From a candidate division KSB1 bacterium (GTDB lineage Bacteria > Zhuqueibacterota > Zhuqueibacteria > Thermofontimicrobiales > Thermofontimicrobiaceae): 64,000 bases of DNA. The position numbers and the translations under genes are program-made. Each line of letters opens with the position of its first letter. Position 1 is the first letter of the stretch. The stretch spans positions 17,038 through 81,037 of the forward strand of contig JAPDPQ010000024.1 in the NCBI GenBank assembly GCA_034506395.1, written 5' to 3'. Below are positions 26,691 through 35,826 of this stretch, one piece after another. Below the pieces are notes generated by a model. It saw only the letters and a list, made by a program, of their open reading frames with translations. It ran no database searches and had not been told where the DNA came from.

Positions 26691-28349
26691 TTACCAGAAG
26701 ATGATATTTAAAACGACGAATACGATGAACGAAATGACTGCAACAACTGCCGGCCGCTGGAGCAATTTCTGGCCTGTTACAGTTGGAGCCGGGGTCAGGC
26801 CTTTGACCAAGCCGACGAGCTCTTCTTTTGGTTTGGGTTTAGTGAACAAGCTGATGATTATGGTCAATACAAAACAAATCAACCAGGCCCACCAAGCGCG
26901 CCACAGATTATGACTCATATCCGAGGGATTCTGGCTGAAGGTGAGCCAAGCAGGATTGAGCCAATGAAATTTGATCCCGATGAACATGAGAAATGAGCTG
27001 CCCATACCAGCGATTAAGCCCCAGAATGCGCCTGCTGGGGTAGTTCTTGCCCAGAACATTCCCAACAACATGGTGGCGAACAAGGGTGCATTGACCCAGC
27101 TAAAAATCGCCTGGATGTAATCCATAATGGTATTAAATCGCATGGCAGCATAAGCAGTTAAGATGCTGAGAAAAATGCCGACGATCGTCGTTATTCGGCC
27201 GACCACAACCAAATGCGCATCGCTGGCATCCTTTTTAAACAGGACCCGATAAATGTCATAGGTCCAAACCGTATTGAAAGCGCTGACATTGCCTGCCTGC
27301 CCTGCCATAAACCCAGCGAGCAATGCTGTTATTCCCAATCCGATCAACCCGGCTGGGAAATAGCGGGCGATAAGCACTGGCAGCGCTGTATCATTCCATG
27401 GTTCTCCTGTGTAAGGATGAGCTAACAAGGTAATTTGCCCCATATCTTGCAATTTCCAGGCGACCAGCCCGCTACCGACGACGATAAGCGGCAACGCCAT
27501 CTTAAAGAAACTGGCAAAGATGGGCGTTTTGCGAGCAGCATCCAAATCCTTGGCAGAAAAAGCTCGTTGTACCAACAAAAAATCCGTGGTCCAGTATCCG
27601 AAGCTTAAAACAAAGCCCAAACCCAGGACAATTCCCAACCAAGTAACGCCCATTTCGTTTGCAGTCGGAGAGGCAGCGGTCGACCAAAGGGCGCTTAATC
27701 GCTCTGGTAAGCCGGTAAGGACTGCTTTTAACCCTCCCAATTCGATCAGCCCCAAAATTGACACTAAGAACAGACCGAACCAAATGAGAAAAAATTGGAC
27801 AATTTCTGTAAAAATTGCTGACAATAATCCACCCAAGGTAATGTACACTGCGATGACCCCCGCGCTGATCCAGATACTGACGTGCAAATCCCATTTTAGC
27901 ACGACATTGAACACCAGCGCCATGAGATAAAGATTGATACCCGACATCAAAATGGTCATGATGCCGAAGCTGGCGGCGTTCAACAATCGCGTCTTTTCAT
28001 CAAAACGCAACTTGAGGTAGCCGGGTATTGAATGAATTTTAGAGCTGTAATAAAAGGGCATCATGTACAGTCCCAAAAACAGCATGGCTGGAACTGCGCC
28101 AATCCAATAAAAATGGGAGACGAACATTCCGTATTTCATGGTACCCCCTGTCCAGCCCAAAATTTCTAACGAGCCAAGATTGGCGCTCAGAAAGGCTAAC
28201 CCTGCCACCCAGGCACTATTTTTGCGCCCTGCCATAAAAAAATCATCGCCAGTCTTGGTAAATCGTTTGAGATAATAGCCGATCCCAATAACAAATCCAA
28301 AATAGATGATGATGATCAGCCAGTCGATCCAAGACATTTGAAATGTCAT
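26691..28349 (-). CDS. Sodium/solute symporter (SSS family), probable sugar transporter
   Basis: A 552-residue inner-membrane protein with about 14 hydrophobic segments. The start has the SSS pattern (IDWLIIIIYFGFVIGIGYY, then GDDFFMAGRKNSAW), and later GWTGGTMKYG, AIFTEIVQFF and ALLAGFMAGQAGNVSAFNT match the vSGLT-like branch. The family couples sodium entry to uptake of sugars or other solutes. Neighbours araA and galK suggest L-arabinose or D-galactose as substrate, which is inference. A near-perfect AAGGAGG site precedes the ATG. A second symporter of the same family is encoded at 33826-35583. Confidence 0.88.
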   Translation of the reverse strand: MTFQMSWIDWLIIIIYFGFVIGIGYYLKRFTKTGDDFFMAGRKNSAWVAGLAFLSANLGSLEILGWTGGTMKYGMFVSHFYWIGAVPAMLFLGLYMMPFYYSSKIHSIPGYLKLRFDEKTRLLNAASFGIMTILMSGINLYLMALVFNVVLKWDLHVSIWISAGVIAVYITLGGLLSAIFTEIVQFFLIWFGLFLVSILGLIELGGLKAVLTGLPERLSALWSTAASPTANEMGVTWLGIVLGLGFVLSFGYWTTDFLLVQRAFSAKDLDAARKTPIFASFFKMALPLIVVGSGLVAWKLQDMGQITLLAHPYTGEPWNDTALPVLIARYFPAGLIGLGITALLAGFMAGQAGNVSAFNTVWTYDIYRVLFKKDASDAHLVVVGRITTIVGIFLSILTAYAAMRFNTIMDYIQAIFSWVNAPLFATMLLGMFWARTTPAGAFWGLIAGMGSSFLMFIGIKFHWLNPAWLTFSQNPSDMSHNLWRAWWAWLICFVLTIIISLFTKPKPKEELVGLVKGLTPAPTVTGQKLLQRPAVVAVISFIVFVVLNIIFW

Positions 28350-28487
28350 CCTGTCCTCCTTGATGATTGTTGATGGGTAATGTTATTAATTGGACCTCCT
28401 CTGTCGAAAGCTGACGGTCGCTCGATCGAGCACATGAAAATTCGAAAGCTGAGATTGATATTAAATGCCAGCATTCCCAGATAAGAT

Positions 28488-29993
28488 TTATTTGGCCAAA
28501 GCAAAGGATAATTCATTCCATCTTAGCTCTTTCTCAAATTCTGAAATTTTCGTTTCATCATTGATGATCAGATATTCTATTCCAGCCATCCTGGCAAAAT
28601 CTGCCAGATGAGCGGGTTTTACTGCCTGACTAAAACCGGTGTGATGAGCCCCACCAGCGAGAATCCACGCGCCAGCAGCGATCTTGAGGTTTGGTTTGGG
28701 AATCCACACAGCCCGAGCCACGGGTAATTTTGGCAAGGGATCATCTGGGGGAACGACCGCGACTTCGTTGACGATTAGGCGAAACCGGTGTCCAAGATCG
28801 ATGAGACTTGCATTGACTGCCGGTCCTGATTTCACATTAAAGACCAATCGCGCTGGGTCAGCTTTGCCGCCGATGGAGAGTGGATGAACTTCCAATGAAG
28901 GTTGACCATCGGCCAGCGATGCGCAGACCTCGAGCATGTGAGCGCCCAATACTTTCATCTGATTCACTGATGGAGCCAAATGATAAGTGTAATCTTCCAT
29001 AAATGAAGTTCCAGCGTCAATACCAGCGCCCATGACTTTCATGGCCCGGACCAACGCAGCCGTCTTCCAATCCCCTTCAGCGCCGAAACCATAGCCATCG
29101 GCCATTAGGCGTTGCACGGCAAGGCCAGGCAATTGTTCCAACCCGTGGAGGTCTTCGAAGGTGGTTGTAAAAGCTTTAAAATTGCCATCCTGGAGAAACG
29201 CGCGCAAGCCCAGTTCGATTCGCGCTGCCTCACGAATTGAATGATCGAAATTGGGGCGCTTGCGCATTGATTCTGAGACGCGATATTGATCCCAATATTC
29301 GGCACTGAGCCGATCGACTTCTTGGTCGGGCACTTGTTCAATGTATCGCACCAAATCGCCCAGGCCATATCCATTGACCGAATATCCTAAGCGCCATTGG
29401 GCTTCGACTTTGTCGCCTTCGGTGACTGCGACTTCTCTCATGTTGTCGCCGAAGCGGGCGATTTTGGCGCCTTGAGCATCATGCCAGGCTGCCGCTGCCC
29501 GCAACCAAGTGGCCAGCTCATCCTGAACATCCGCATCCTCCCAATAGCCCACGATCACTTTTCGTTCCAGTTTTAGCCTTGTGCAGATAAAACCGAACTC
29601 GCGATCGCCGTGCGCCGATTGGTGCAGGTTCATGAAATCCATGTCGATTTCAGCCCAGGGAAGGTTTCGGTTGAATTGAGTGTGTAAATGAGCCAATGGT
29701 TTCTGTAGGGCTTTCAAACCAGCGATCCACATCTTAGCCGGGGAAAAGGTATGCATCCAGGTGATCAAACCGATGCAATTTGGCGATGAATTCGCCGACT
29801 GACAGAGATGATAAATCTCATCCGCTGTAGTTACTACTGGCTTATATATGATTTTCACTGGAATTCTCGTCGAGCGGGAAAGGGCGTCGGCAATCTTCTT
29901 TGAATCCTCAGTCACTTGCCTGAGCGCCATTTCACCGTAAAGATGCTGACTCCCAGTGACAAACCAAGCTTCTAAATTATCATAATTGATCAT
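28488..29993 (-). CDS. araA: L-arabinose isomerase
   Basis: AraA converts L-arabinose to L-ribulose in the cytoplasm. The 501-residue length is typical. The N-terminus [15 protein letters not shown] is the family hallmark, followed by [16 protein letters not shown], and further on the catalytic region with [20 protein letters not shown] (metal-binding glutamate), [10 protein letters not shown], and [24 protein letters not shown]. An upstream in-frame ATG at 30032 is less likely because ATG 29993 has an AAGGGG ribosome site and begins the conserved block. It lies between the GH127 gene and the second symporter, all on the minus strand. Confidence 0.97.
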   Translation of the reverse strand: MINYDNLEAWFVTGSQHLYGEMALRQVTEDSKKIADALSRSTRIPVKIIYKPVVTTADEIYHLCQSANSSPNCIGLITWMHTFSPAKMWIAGLKALQKPLAHLHTQFNRNLPWAEIDMDFMNLHQSAHGDREFGFICTRLKLERKVIVGYWEDADVQDELATWLRAAAAWHDAQGAKIARFGDNMREVAVTEGDKVEAQWRLGYSVNGYGLGDLVRYIEQVPDQEVDRLSAEYWDQYRVSESMRKRPNFDHSIREAARIELGLRAFLQDGNFKAFTTTFEDLHGLEQLPGLAVQRLMADGYGFGAEGDWKTAALVRAMKVMGAGIDAGTSFMEDYTYHLAPSVNQMKVLGAHMLEVCASLADGQPSLEVHPLSIGGKADPARLVFNVKSGPAVNASLIDLGHRFRLIVNEVAVVPPDDPLPKLPVARAVWIPKPNLKIAAGAWILAGGAHHTGFSQAVKPAHLADFARMAGIEYLIINDETKISEFEKELRWNELSFALAK

Positions 29994-30078
29994 ACACGCC
30001 CCTTGTTTTGAATCGCAAGTGATTATTCTCAAAAACCTCGCGAATATAAAATCAATTGCTTAATTGTCCATTTGGCAG

Positions 30079-32493
30079 CTATCGAACAATCCACTCATGA
30101 ATCCCCCCAGCAAAACCGGGCTGGGATTGGATCTCCAATCGCAGCGCCGTGGTTCTTACCGTCTCGAACACGACTTCATTGTATCGATCCTTTGCTACGC
30201 CATAATTGTCTTCCGTATAGACCGGTTTCCATTCATTTCCCAATTTATAGAGGATTTTCCACGATAACGGCACCCGGCATTCACCGACTCCAGTATCGTC
30301 GAACCAATAAATTCCGACAGTTGATACCTCCTCAGGCTGAGGGAAATCATATTGCACCCATTCGGTTGTGCCCTTATGATCCCACCAATGGAAAAAGGGC
30401 ACTTCATGATCTCCTGAGCGCTGGGGCTCCAATTGGTCATGAATCGCCTCAGGATTGTGGCCGAACGAGACGGTCACTTTGCTTTGAGATGCCAGGGTCG
30501 GATGACCTAATGGTTTTGCGGCAGACTCTTCTCTTGCTAACCACACGGCCATTTCGCCCCTACCTCGATGTGCCCAGGCGTAATAAGGAATCGCTAAGAA
30601 ACGTTGATCACTTTTTTCTAACGAAGAAGCATCTTTGCTTACTCGAAGGGCAATGGCTTTGCCGGTAATGATTTGGACGCCGTTGAGCAAATCAGCTCGA
30701 AATTCGCTGGATAATTTTGAGCTATCTGGTAGTACCAAATTTAGAACATGTCCGTCCTGTACATCAGGCCATTCAACGCAATAAACAATCGGCCCGCGCT
30801 GCAGCGCGACCCTGCCGCGATCGGCTTTCACGCTATCATGAGCCACGATTCTCCGGATTGGCATAGGGAAGTCAAGTTCTATTGTATCCCCGCGATGCCA
30901 TTTTTTGTTGATCACAGCATAGCCATGCTTAATCGGTGGTGAAATGTGATTCCCATTTAGCGTGAACCAATGCTGTTGATCGGATGAATCCAAAAATCGG
31001 TACAAATGGCTAGGGACTGGCTGATTCAGTGCCCACCCGGGAACGCGGATCAAAATGGAGAATGCTCGGTTCTCGATCTCTGGATTGATGGTGATGATCA
31101 CCGATCCGTCCCAGGGATAACGCGTTCGTTGTTGAATCTTAACTATTTGATCTTTTATTCGAATCGCAGCATTATTATCAATGAACAAGTTGATGTAAAT
31201 TTCTTTATCGCGATGGGCATAAACATAACCTGGAATGGACGCCATAAATCGCGCAATGTTGCCAGGGCAGCATGCACATCCAAACCACGGGCTGCGGGCA
31301 TGTTGTCCCACTGAGGCCAATGGATTGGGGTAGAAAAAGGATTTTCCATCCAGCGACACGCCCGATATCAAACCATTGTAAAGGGTCCGCTCCAGCACAT
31401 CAATATATTTTGAATGCCCATGCAGCAAAAATAATCGATGGTTCCAGAACACATTGCCAATGGCTGCGCAGGTTTCGTTATACGCGCTCATATTGGGCAA
31501 CTCATAGTTTTTCCCGAACGCCTCGCCAGCCCCAGTTGCCCCAATGCCACCAGTAATATAGAGCTTTTTGCTGACCACGTTTTCCCATAGGCGATCGATG
31601 GCCCTCGCATATTTGGGGTCGCCAGTGAGTGCAGCCACATCCGCCATGCCCGCGTACATGTAAGCCGCTCGTACTGCATGTCCAACTGCTTCATCCTGTT
31701 CGATCACAGGCTTGTGATCCTGGCAATATTCTCCCCAAAGTTGACGACCGTCTAACGGCTTACCGCGAACATCGAGAAAAAATTTCGCCAGATTCAAATA
31801 CTTTGGTTCACCAGTGACCCGATAGAGTTTAACCAATCCCATTTCGATCACCTGGTGACCAGGCGGAATCTGCAATTTTCCATAGCCGAACGTTCGATTA
31901 AGTAGCTCGGCGCTTTTCAATGCCACATCGAGCAAATTGCGTTTGCCAATGGCTTGATAATGGGCGACGGCTGCTTCGTACAAATGTCCCAGATTGTACA
32001 ATTCATGGCTACTCTGAAGTTTTTCCCAGCGCTTTTCACCGAACCAATTCTTGAGTCGCTCCGCTTTGTTGGTCCGGGCAGTATAAAGATATCCATCTGG
32101 TTCTTGGGCCGCAGCGATCAACGCGATGACGCTATCCAGATAAGCCTCCAATTTAGGATGAGGGCTTAGCATCAGACAATAAGACGCTCCTTCAATCGTC
32201 TTATAGACGTCGGTATCGTCAAAAGGATAGCTCCCCTGCTGTTCTCCCGATTTTAAACCCGCCGCGATGGCAAAATTGTCCAGTCGACCTGTTTCTTCAC
32301 ATTTCTTGAACGCATGAGGAATGGTGACTGTCCGATTGATTTCCATCCGTGGCTGCCAAAATTCATCGGTGATCTGCACGTTGGTGAAAGCAACTGGCTG
32401 TATAGGATAGTCTCTCTGTTCATTGGACAAACAAGAGAGCATCACCAATAATAATAACAAAATCGAGGAGAATTTTGGGATAATTCTGAACAT
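30079..32493 (-). CDS. GH127 beta-L-arabinofuranosidase lipoprotein with discoidin-like C-terminal domain
   Basis: The catalytic part (~35-640) belongs to glycoside hydrolase family 127 (former DUF1680), which removes terminal beta-L-arabinofuranose. Family members use zinc-bound cysteines; here the motif GCACCPGNIARF lies near residues 400-412. The start ATG 32493 has a GAGGAAG site and gives a lipoprotein signal ending in VMLSC (Cys21), so the enzyme should be membrane-anchored outside the cytoplasm. After residue ~660 comes a beta-rich domain with WVQYDFPQPEEVSTVGIYWF and a final LRLEIQ...GIHEWIV, resembling the F5/8C (discoidin) sugar-binding fold. A 24-residue longer frame upstream would bury the signal. 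It fits arabinose release for the araA/araB pathway encoded on either side. Confidence 0.88.
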   Translation of the reverse strand: MFRIIPKFSSILLLLLVMLSCLSNEQRDYPIQPVAFTNVQITDEFWQPRMEINRTVTIPHAFKKCEETGRLDNFAIAAGLKSGEQQGSYPFDDTDVYKTIEGASYCLMLSPHPKLEAYLDSVIALIAAAQEPDGYLYTARTNKAERLKNWFGEKRWEKLQSSHELYNLGHLYEAAVAHYQAIGKRNLLDVALKSAELLNRTFGYGKLQIPPGHQVIEMGLVKLYRVTGEPKYLNLAKFFLDVRGKPLDGRQLWGEYCQDHKPVIEQDEAVGHAVRAAYMYAGMADVAALTGDPKYARAIDRLWENVVSKKLYITGGIGATGAGEAFGKNYELPNMSAYNETCAAIGNVFWNHRLFLLHGHSKYIDVLERTLYNGLISGVSLDGKSFFYPNPLASVGQHARSPWFGCACCPGNIARFMASIPGYVYAHRDKEIYINLFIDNNAAIRIKDQIVKIQQRTRYPWDGSVIITINPEIENRAFSILIRVPGWALNQPVPSHLYRFLDSSDQQHWFTLNGNHISPPIKHGYAVINKKWHRGDTIELDFPMPIRRIVAHDSVKADRGRVALQRGPIVYCVEWPDVQDGHVLNLVLPDSSKLSSEFRADLLNGVQIITGKAIALRVSKDASSLEKSDQRFLAIPYYAWAHRGRGEMAVWLAREESAAKPLGHPTLASQSKVTVSFGHNPEAIHDQLEPQRSGDHEVPFFHWWDHKGTTEWVQYDFPQPEEVSTVGIYWFDDTGVGECRVPLSWKILYKLGNEWKPVYTEDNYGVAKDRYNEVVFETVRTTALRLEIQSQPGFAGGIHEWIVR

Positions 32494-32589
32494 GAAATAT
32501 TCTTCCTCAACGAGCTGGTTGTTGAAATCGCCATTAGCGATTAGAGGTGAATTTATGAATTGCACGACATGACCGTTCGGCTTTAAGCT

Positions 32590-33741
32590 TTATTTTTCGA
32601 CCATAAATTTATAGATGGTCGTCGTTTGATATTTCTCCCCAGGATTCAGAACCGTGGACGGAAAATTGGGATGGTTAGGAGAATCTGGGAAATGTTGCGT
32701 TTCTAAGCACAGACCATGCCGATGGTAATAAGTCGTGCCATTTTTGCCGATGATGCTACCATCGAGAAAATTGCCAGAGTAGAATTGAAGCCCTGGCTCT
32801 GTGGTCCAGATCTCCATCACGCGGCCAGTTGAGGCCTCGCGCAGCTTCCCGACCATTCTCAATTCGCCCATATTTCCGTTGAGCACGAAATTGTGGTCAT
32901 AGCCCAATCCGTATTTGATCTGTTCATCATCGACATTGATCCGGGCTCCGATCGGAGTGGGGCGCCTGAAGTCAAAAGGAGTTCCGTCCACTGGCCGCAA
33001 TTCGCCAGTCGGGATGAGCGTCTCGTCCACCGGGGTGAAGTAATCCGCATTTAGCATTAATTCATGATCCAAAATGGGGCTGGCGCCACCATCTTTCAGG
33101 TTGAAATAGCTATGATGTGTTAGGTTGCAAATGGTCGGCTGATCAGAACTGGCCTCATAATCGATATGAAGTGCATTTTCATTGGTCAAAGTATAGGTTA
33201 CTTTCACCGATAAATTGCCGGGATAACCTTCTTCTCCATCAGGGCTCAAATAGGATAATTCCAAACCGACAGCATCCTGGCTTTTTATTGGTTTGGCCTG
33301 CCAGACCACTTTATCAAAGCCTCTCACTCCGCCATGGAGATGGTTTGGTCCATTATTGGTGGCCAAATTATAAGTTTTACCATTTAGAGTAAACTTGCCT
33401 TTGGCAATGCGATTGCCATAACGGCCGACGATGCAGCCGAAATAGGGACTGGCCTTCAAATATCCATCCAAATTGTCATAGCCTAAAACCACATCGCCAA
33501 TTTTCCCATTTTTATCTGGGACCAAAAGAGAAGTAACAATCCCGCCGTAATTGGTGATTTGAACGGTCACTCCATTGCTATTGGTCAAAGTATAGAGATC
33601 CACGATCCTCCCGTCTTCCGTCTGACCAAAGAATTGCTTTTCAATTGTCATGGTTGATTTTTCCTTTTTTGAGCATTTCATGAGAAGAATTGATAAGATG
33701 ATTGAAAATGCGAGTGGCACAAGTATTTTGAAATTTTTCAT
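32590..33741 (-). CDS. galM: Aldose 1-epimerase (mutarotase) lipoprotein
   Basis: GalM interconverts alpha and beta anomers of aldoses. The 383-residue protein has the family pattern: ITNYGGIVTSLLVPD, YFGCIVGRYGNRIAKGKF, NNGPNHLHGG (catalytic-region His), NLTHHSYFNL (second His) and a C-terminal GLCLETQHFPDSPN with the catalytic glutamate. Unlike the usual cytoplasmic enzyme it starts with a lipoprotein signal ending in LLMKC (Cys23), so it should act in the periplasm on sugars released by the neighbouring GH127 enzyme before uptake. The ribosome site is GGAG, five bases before ATG. It lies 85 bp from the symporter gene. Confidence 0.92.
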   Translation of the reverse strand: MKNFKILVPLAFSIILSILLMKCSKKEKSTMTIEKQFFGQTEDGRIVDLYTLTNSNGVTVQITNYGGIVTSLLVPDKNGKIGDVVLGYDNLDGYLKASPYFGCIVGRYGNRIAKGKFTLNGKTYNLATNNGPNHLHGGVRGFDKVVWQAKPIKSQDAVGLELSYLSPDGEEGYPGNLSVKVTYTLTNENALHIDYEASSDQPTICNLTHHSYFNLKDGGASPILDHELMLNADYFTPVDETLIPTGELRPVDGTPFDFRRPTPIGARINVDDEQIKYGLGYDHNFVLNGNMGELRMVGKLREASTGRVMEIWTTEPGLQFYSGNFLDGSIIGKNGTTYYHRHGLCLETQHFPDSPNHPNFPSTVLNPGEKYQTTTIYKFMVEK

Positions 33742-33825
33742 TGGGGCTCCTATTCGATTTGTGAAATGAGCAAAGGACCCAAATTAAATTCAGCATCATT
33801 AAAAAACTCATGATTTGGGTCGAAA

Positions 33826-35583
33826 TTATCCAGTAAAGTACAAATAAGCCGCCAGGATCAGGGCCAATACGATCATCGAATAAACGACGTCTTTATAGTT
33901 CCAACTCTCTCGAGTTTGCCTTCGGTGCTCCTCGGTCATCGTGGAGAAAGTTAAGCCAGTTATTCGATCATACGAAGGCTCTTCGGTCAAATAGCTGACG
34001 ACGATCATAATGATGATAGAAATGATAAAGATCAGCAGGCTATAATACTGAAAATAGATGTGATTTACGATCCATAGAAACGAGCCATATTCATATTGAA
34101 AATTGCCAATAAGCTTGACTGGCGTATCGACAGCCATTCGAAATAGTCCCAAAAGAAACCCAGTGATGAGAGCGGCGAGGCATCCTTTGGCATTGAGCCG
34201 CTTCATGAAAACGCCGAAGAAGAACACGACGAAGATTGGCGGTGCTAAATAGGATTGAACTCCCTGTAAATAGTCGTACAATCCTTTGCCGCCTCGGATC
34301 ACTGGGATCCACAGCAAACCGATGAGCACCATCACGGCTGTGGCAAGGCGACCGACCCAAACGAGGTGTTGTTGGGTGGATTGGGGTCGGAGGCGAGAAT
34401 AAAAATCCATGGTGAATAGAGTGGAGGAGGCGTTAAAGACGCCAGCCAGAGAGCTCATCAAAGCAGCCAGAAGGCCGGCCACCACGATGCCCCGGACACC
34501 GACTGGCAATACGTGAGCCACAAGAAGGGGGAAGGCTTCTTGGGCGCGATCGCGGAGTAAATTGCCCGAACCATCGAAGAATACCTGCTGGATGGCAGCG
34601 ACCTTGCCGCTCTTTGCTAATGCAAAACTGATGATCCCAGGGATGATGAAAATGAACACAGGCAGGAGTTTCAAATAAGCGGCCCAAATGGAACCGCGAC
34701 GCGCTTCGCGTTCATTTGGGGCTCCCAGCGCGCGTTGAACAATGTATTGATCGGTACACCAGTACCAGAGCCCGATAATGGGAGCGCAGAACAACATGCC
34801 GAGCCAAGGGTAATTGTCATTAAAATACCAGGCCATCCGAGTGGACTCTTTCACCGGTGCCCAGGTACCTGCCAACCCATCCGGAACCAATGGTTTCCAA
34901 AGGTTGAACATTTCTGATCCAGCTACAGCCCGCAGTTCGCTCCAACCACCGATGGCTTTCAAACCAAAAACGGTCACCAACATTGAGCCGATGATAAGAA
35001 TGATGGTTTGTAGCGCTTCAGTATATGCGACTGCCCGCAACCCGCCGAGAATCGTATAAATGCCCGTCAGCACGATCACTAAGATGGAACCGACCCAAAA
35101 ACTATCCAGTCCCATGAAATTCACATCTGGCAGGAGCACACTGAACACGACACCGCCAGCAAAAATGCCAACCGCAATTTTTGTCAGCACGTAGGCGACC
35201 AGAGAAATCACGGAGAGGACCGTTCGGGCAGTGGGTGAGAAGCGTCGTTCCAAAAATTCGGGCATGGTGAAGACTTTGGAACGCATATAGAACGGCACCA
35301 TTACCCAGGCCAACACCAACAAGCACCAGGCATGAAGCTCATAATGCGCCATGGCAACGCCATCTGTGGCACCTGAGCCAGCCAAGCCGACCAAGTGTTC
35401 CGAGCCAATGTTTGAAGCAAAGATAGACGCACCGATGATAAACCAGCCCAGGTGCCGGCCAGCGAGAAAGTAGTCTGTGGTCGTATTCTGTCGCTGGCGA
35501 ATGACCCACCACGCCAGCCCCAGAATGATGATAAAATAGCCCGCTACCACCGTCAGATCAATCCATCCTAAAGCTGATCCCAT
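33826..35583 (-). CDS. Sodium/solute symporter (SGLT-like branch of SSS family)
   Basis: A 585-residue inner-membrane protein with about 14 hydrophobic segments. It has the SSS/SGLT hallmarks: TTDYFLAGRHLGWFIIGASIFASNIGSEHLVGLAGSG at the start (residues ~35-70), TILGGLRAVAYTEALQ, and GLLAALMSSLAGVFNASSTLFTMDFY in the core. The IGSEHLVGLAG stretch is shared with sugar-transporting SGLTs. Standing between araB and the arabinosidase/mutarotase genes, L-arabinose is the likely substrate. A GGGAG ribosome site precedes the ATG. It differs clearly from the second symporter in the locus, so the two are not a recent duplication. Confidence 0.9.
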   Translation of the reverse strand: MGSALGWIDLTVVAGYFIIILGLAWWVIRQRQNTTTDYFLAGRHLGWFIIGASIFASNIGSEHLVGLAGSGATDGVAMAHYELHAWCLLVLAWVMVPFYMRSKVFTMPEFLERRFSPTARTVLSVISLVAYVLTKIAVGIFAGGVVFSVLLPDVNFMGLDSFWVGSILVIVLTGIYTILGGLRAVAYTEALQTIILIIGSMLVTVFGLKAIGGWSELRAVAGSEMFNLWKPLVPDGLAGTWAPVKESTRMAWYFNDNYPWLGMLFCAPIIGLWYWCTDQYIVQRALGAPNEREARRGSIWAAYLKLLPVFIFIIPGIISFALAKSGKVAAIQQVFFDGSGNLLRDRAQEAFPLLVAHVLPVGVRGIVVAGLLAALMSSLAGVFNASSTLFTMDFYSRLRPQSTQQHLVWVGRLATAVMVLIGLLWIPVIRGGKGLYDYLQGVQSYLAPPIFVVFFFGVFMKRLNAKGCLAALITGFLLGLFRMAVDTPVKLIGNFQYEYGSFLWIVNHIYFQYYSLLIFIISIIIMIVVSYLTEEPSYDRITGLTFSTMTEEHRRQTRESWNYKDVVYSMIVLALILAAYLYFTG

Positions 35584-35826
35584 TCTCGTTCTCCCTCATT
35601 AACGTTCATTTTGACCATTGCAAAGGTAGTGAATTATGATGGACGCCAAGATTTTGGAAGCGATTTCATCATTTGATTTCAAATTCAGTTTCAACTTGGC
35701 AGCTTCATTTTTGATCTCATTAAAGACATGCAAGATTATTGTCTTGAAAGCGATGAATTGCCAGATTACTCCAGTTCTGATTCTCTTGTGAGACTTAAAA
35801 TAGCATTGAAAAATCGGCCGTCTCAA

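Noticed and set aside
30072..30668. 198-codon plus-strand frame opposite the GH127 gene
   Set aside because: Antisense shadow; sequence is rich in Arg, Pro and His as expected from reading the other strand.
35599..35826. 75-codon minus-strand frame between araB and the symporter
   Set aside because: It fills the gap without a ribosome site or motif and looks like chance coding in AT-rich DNA.
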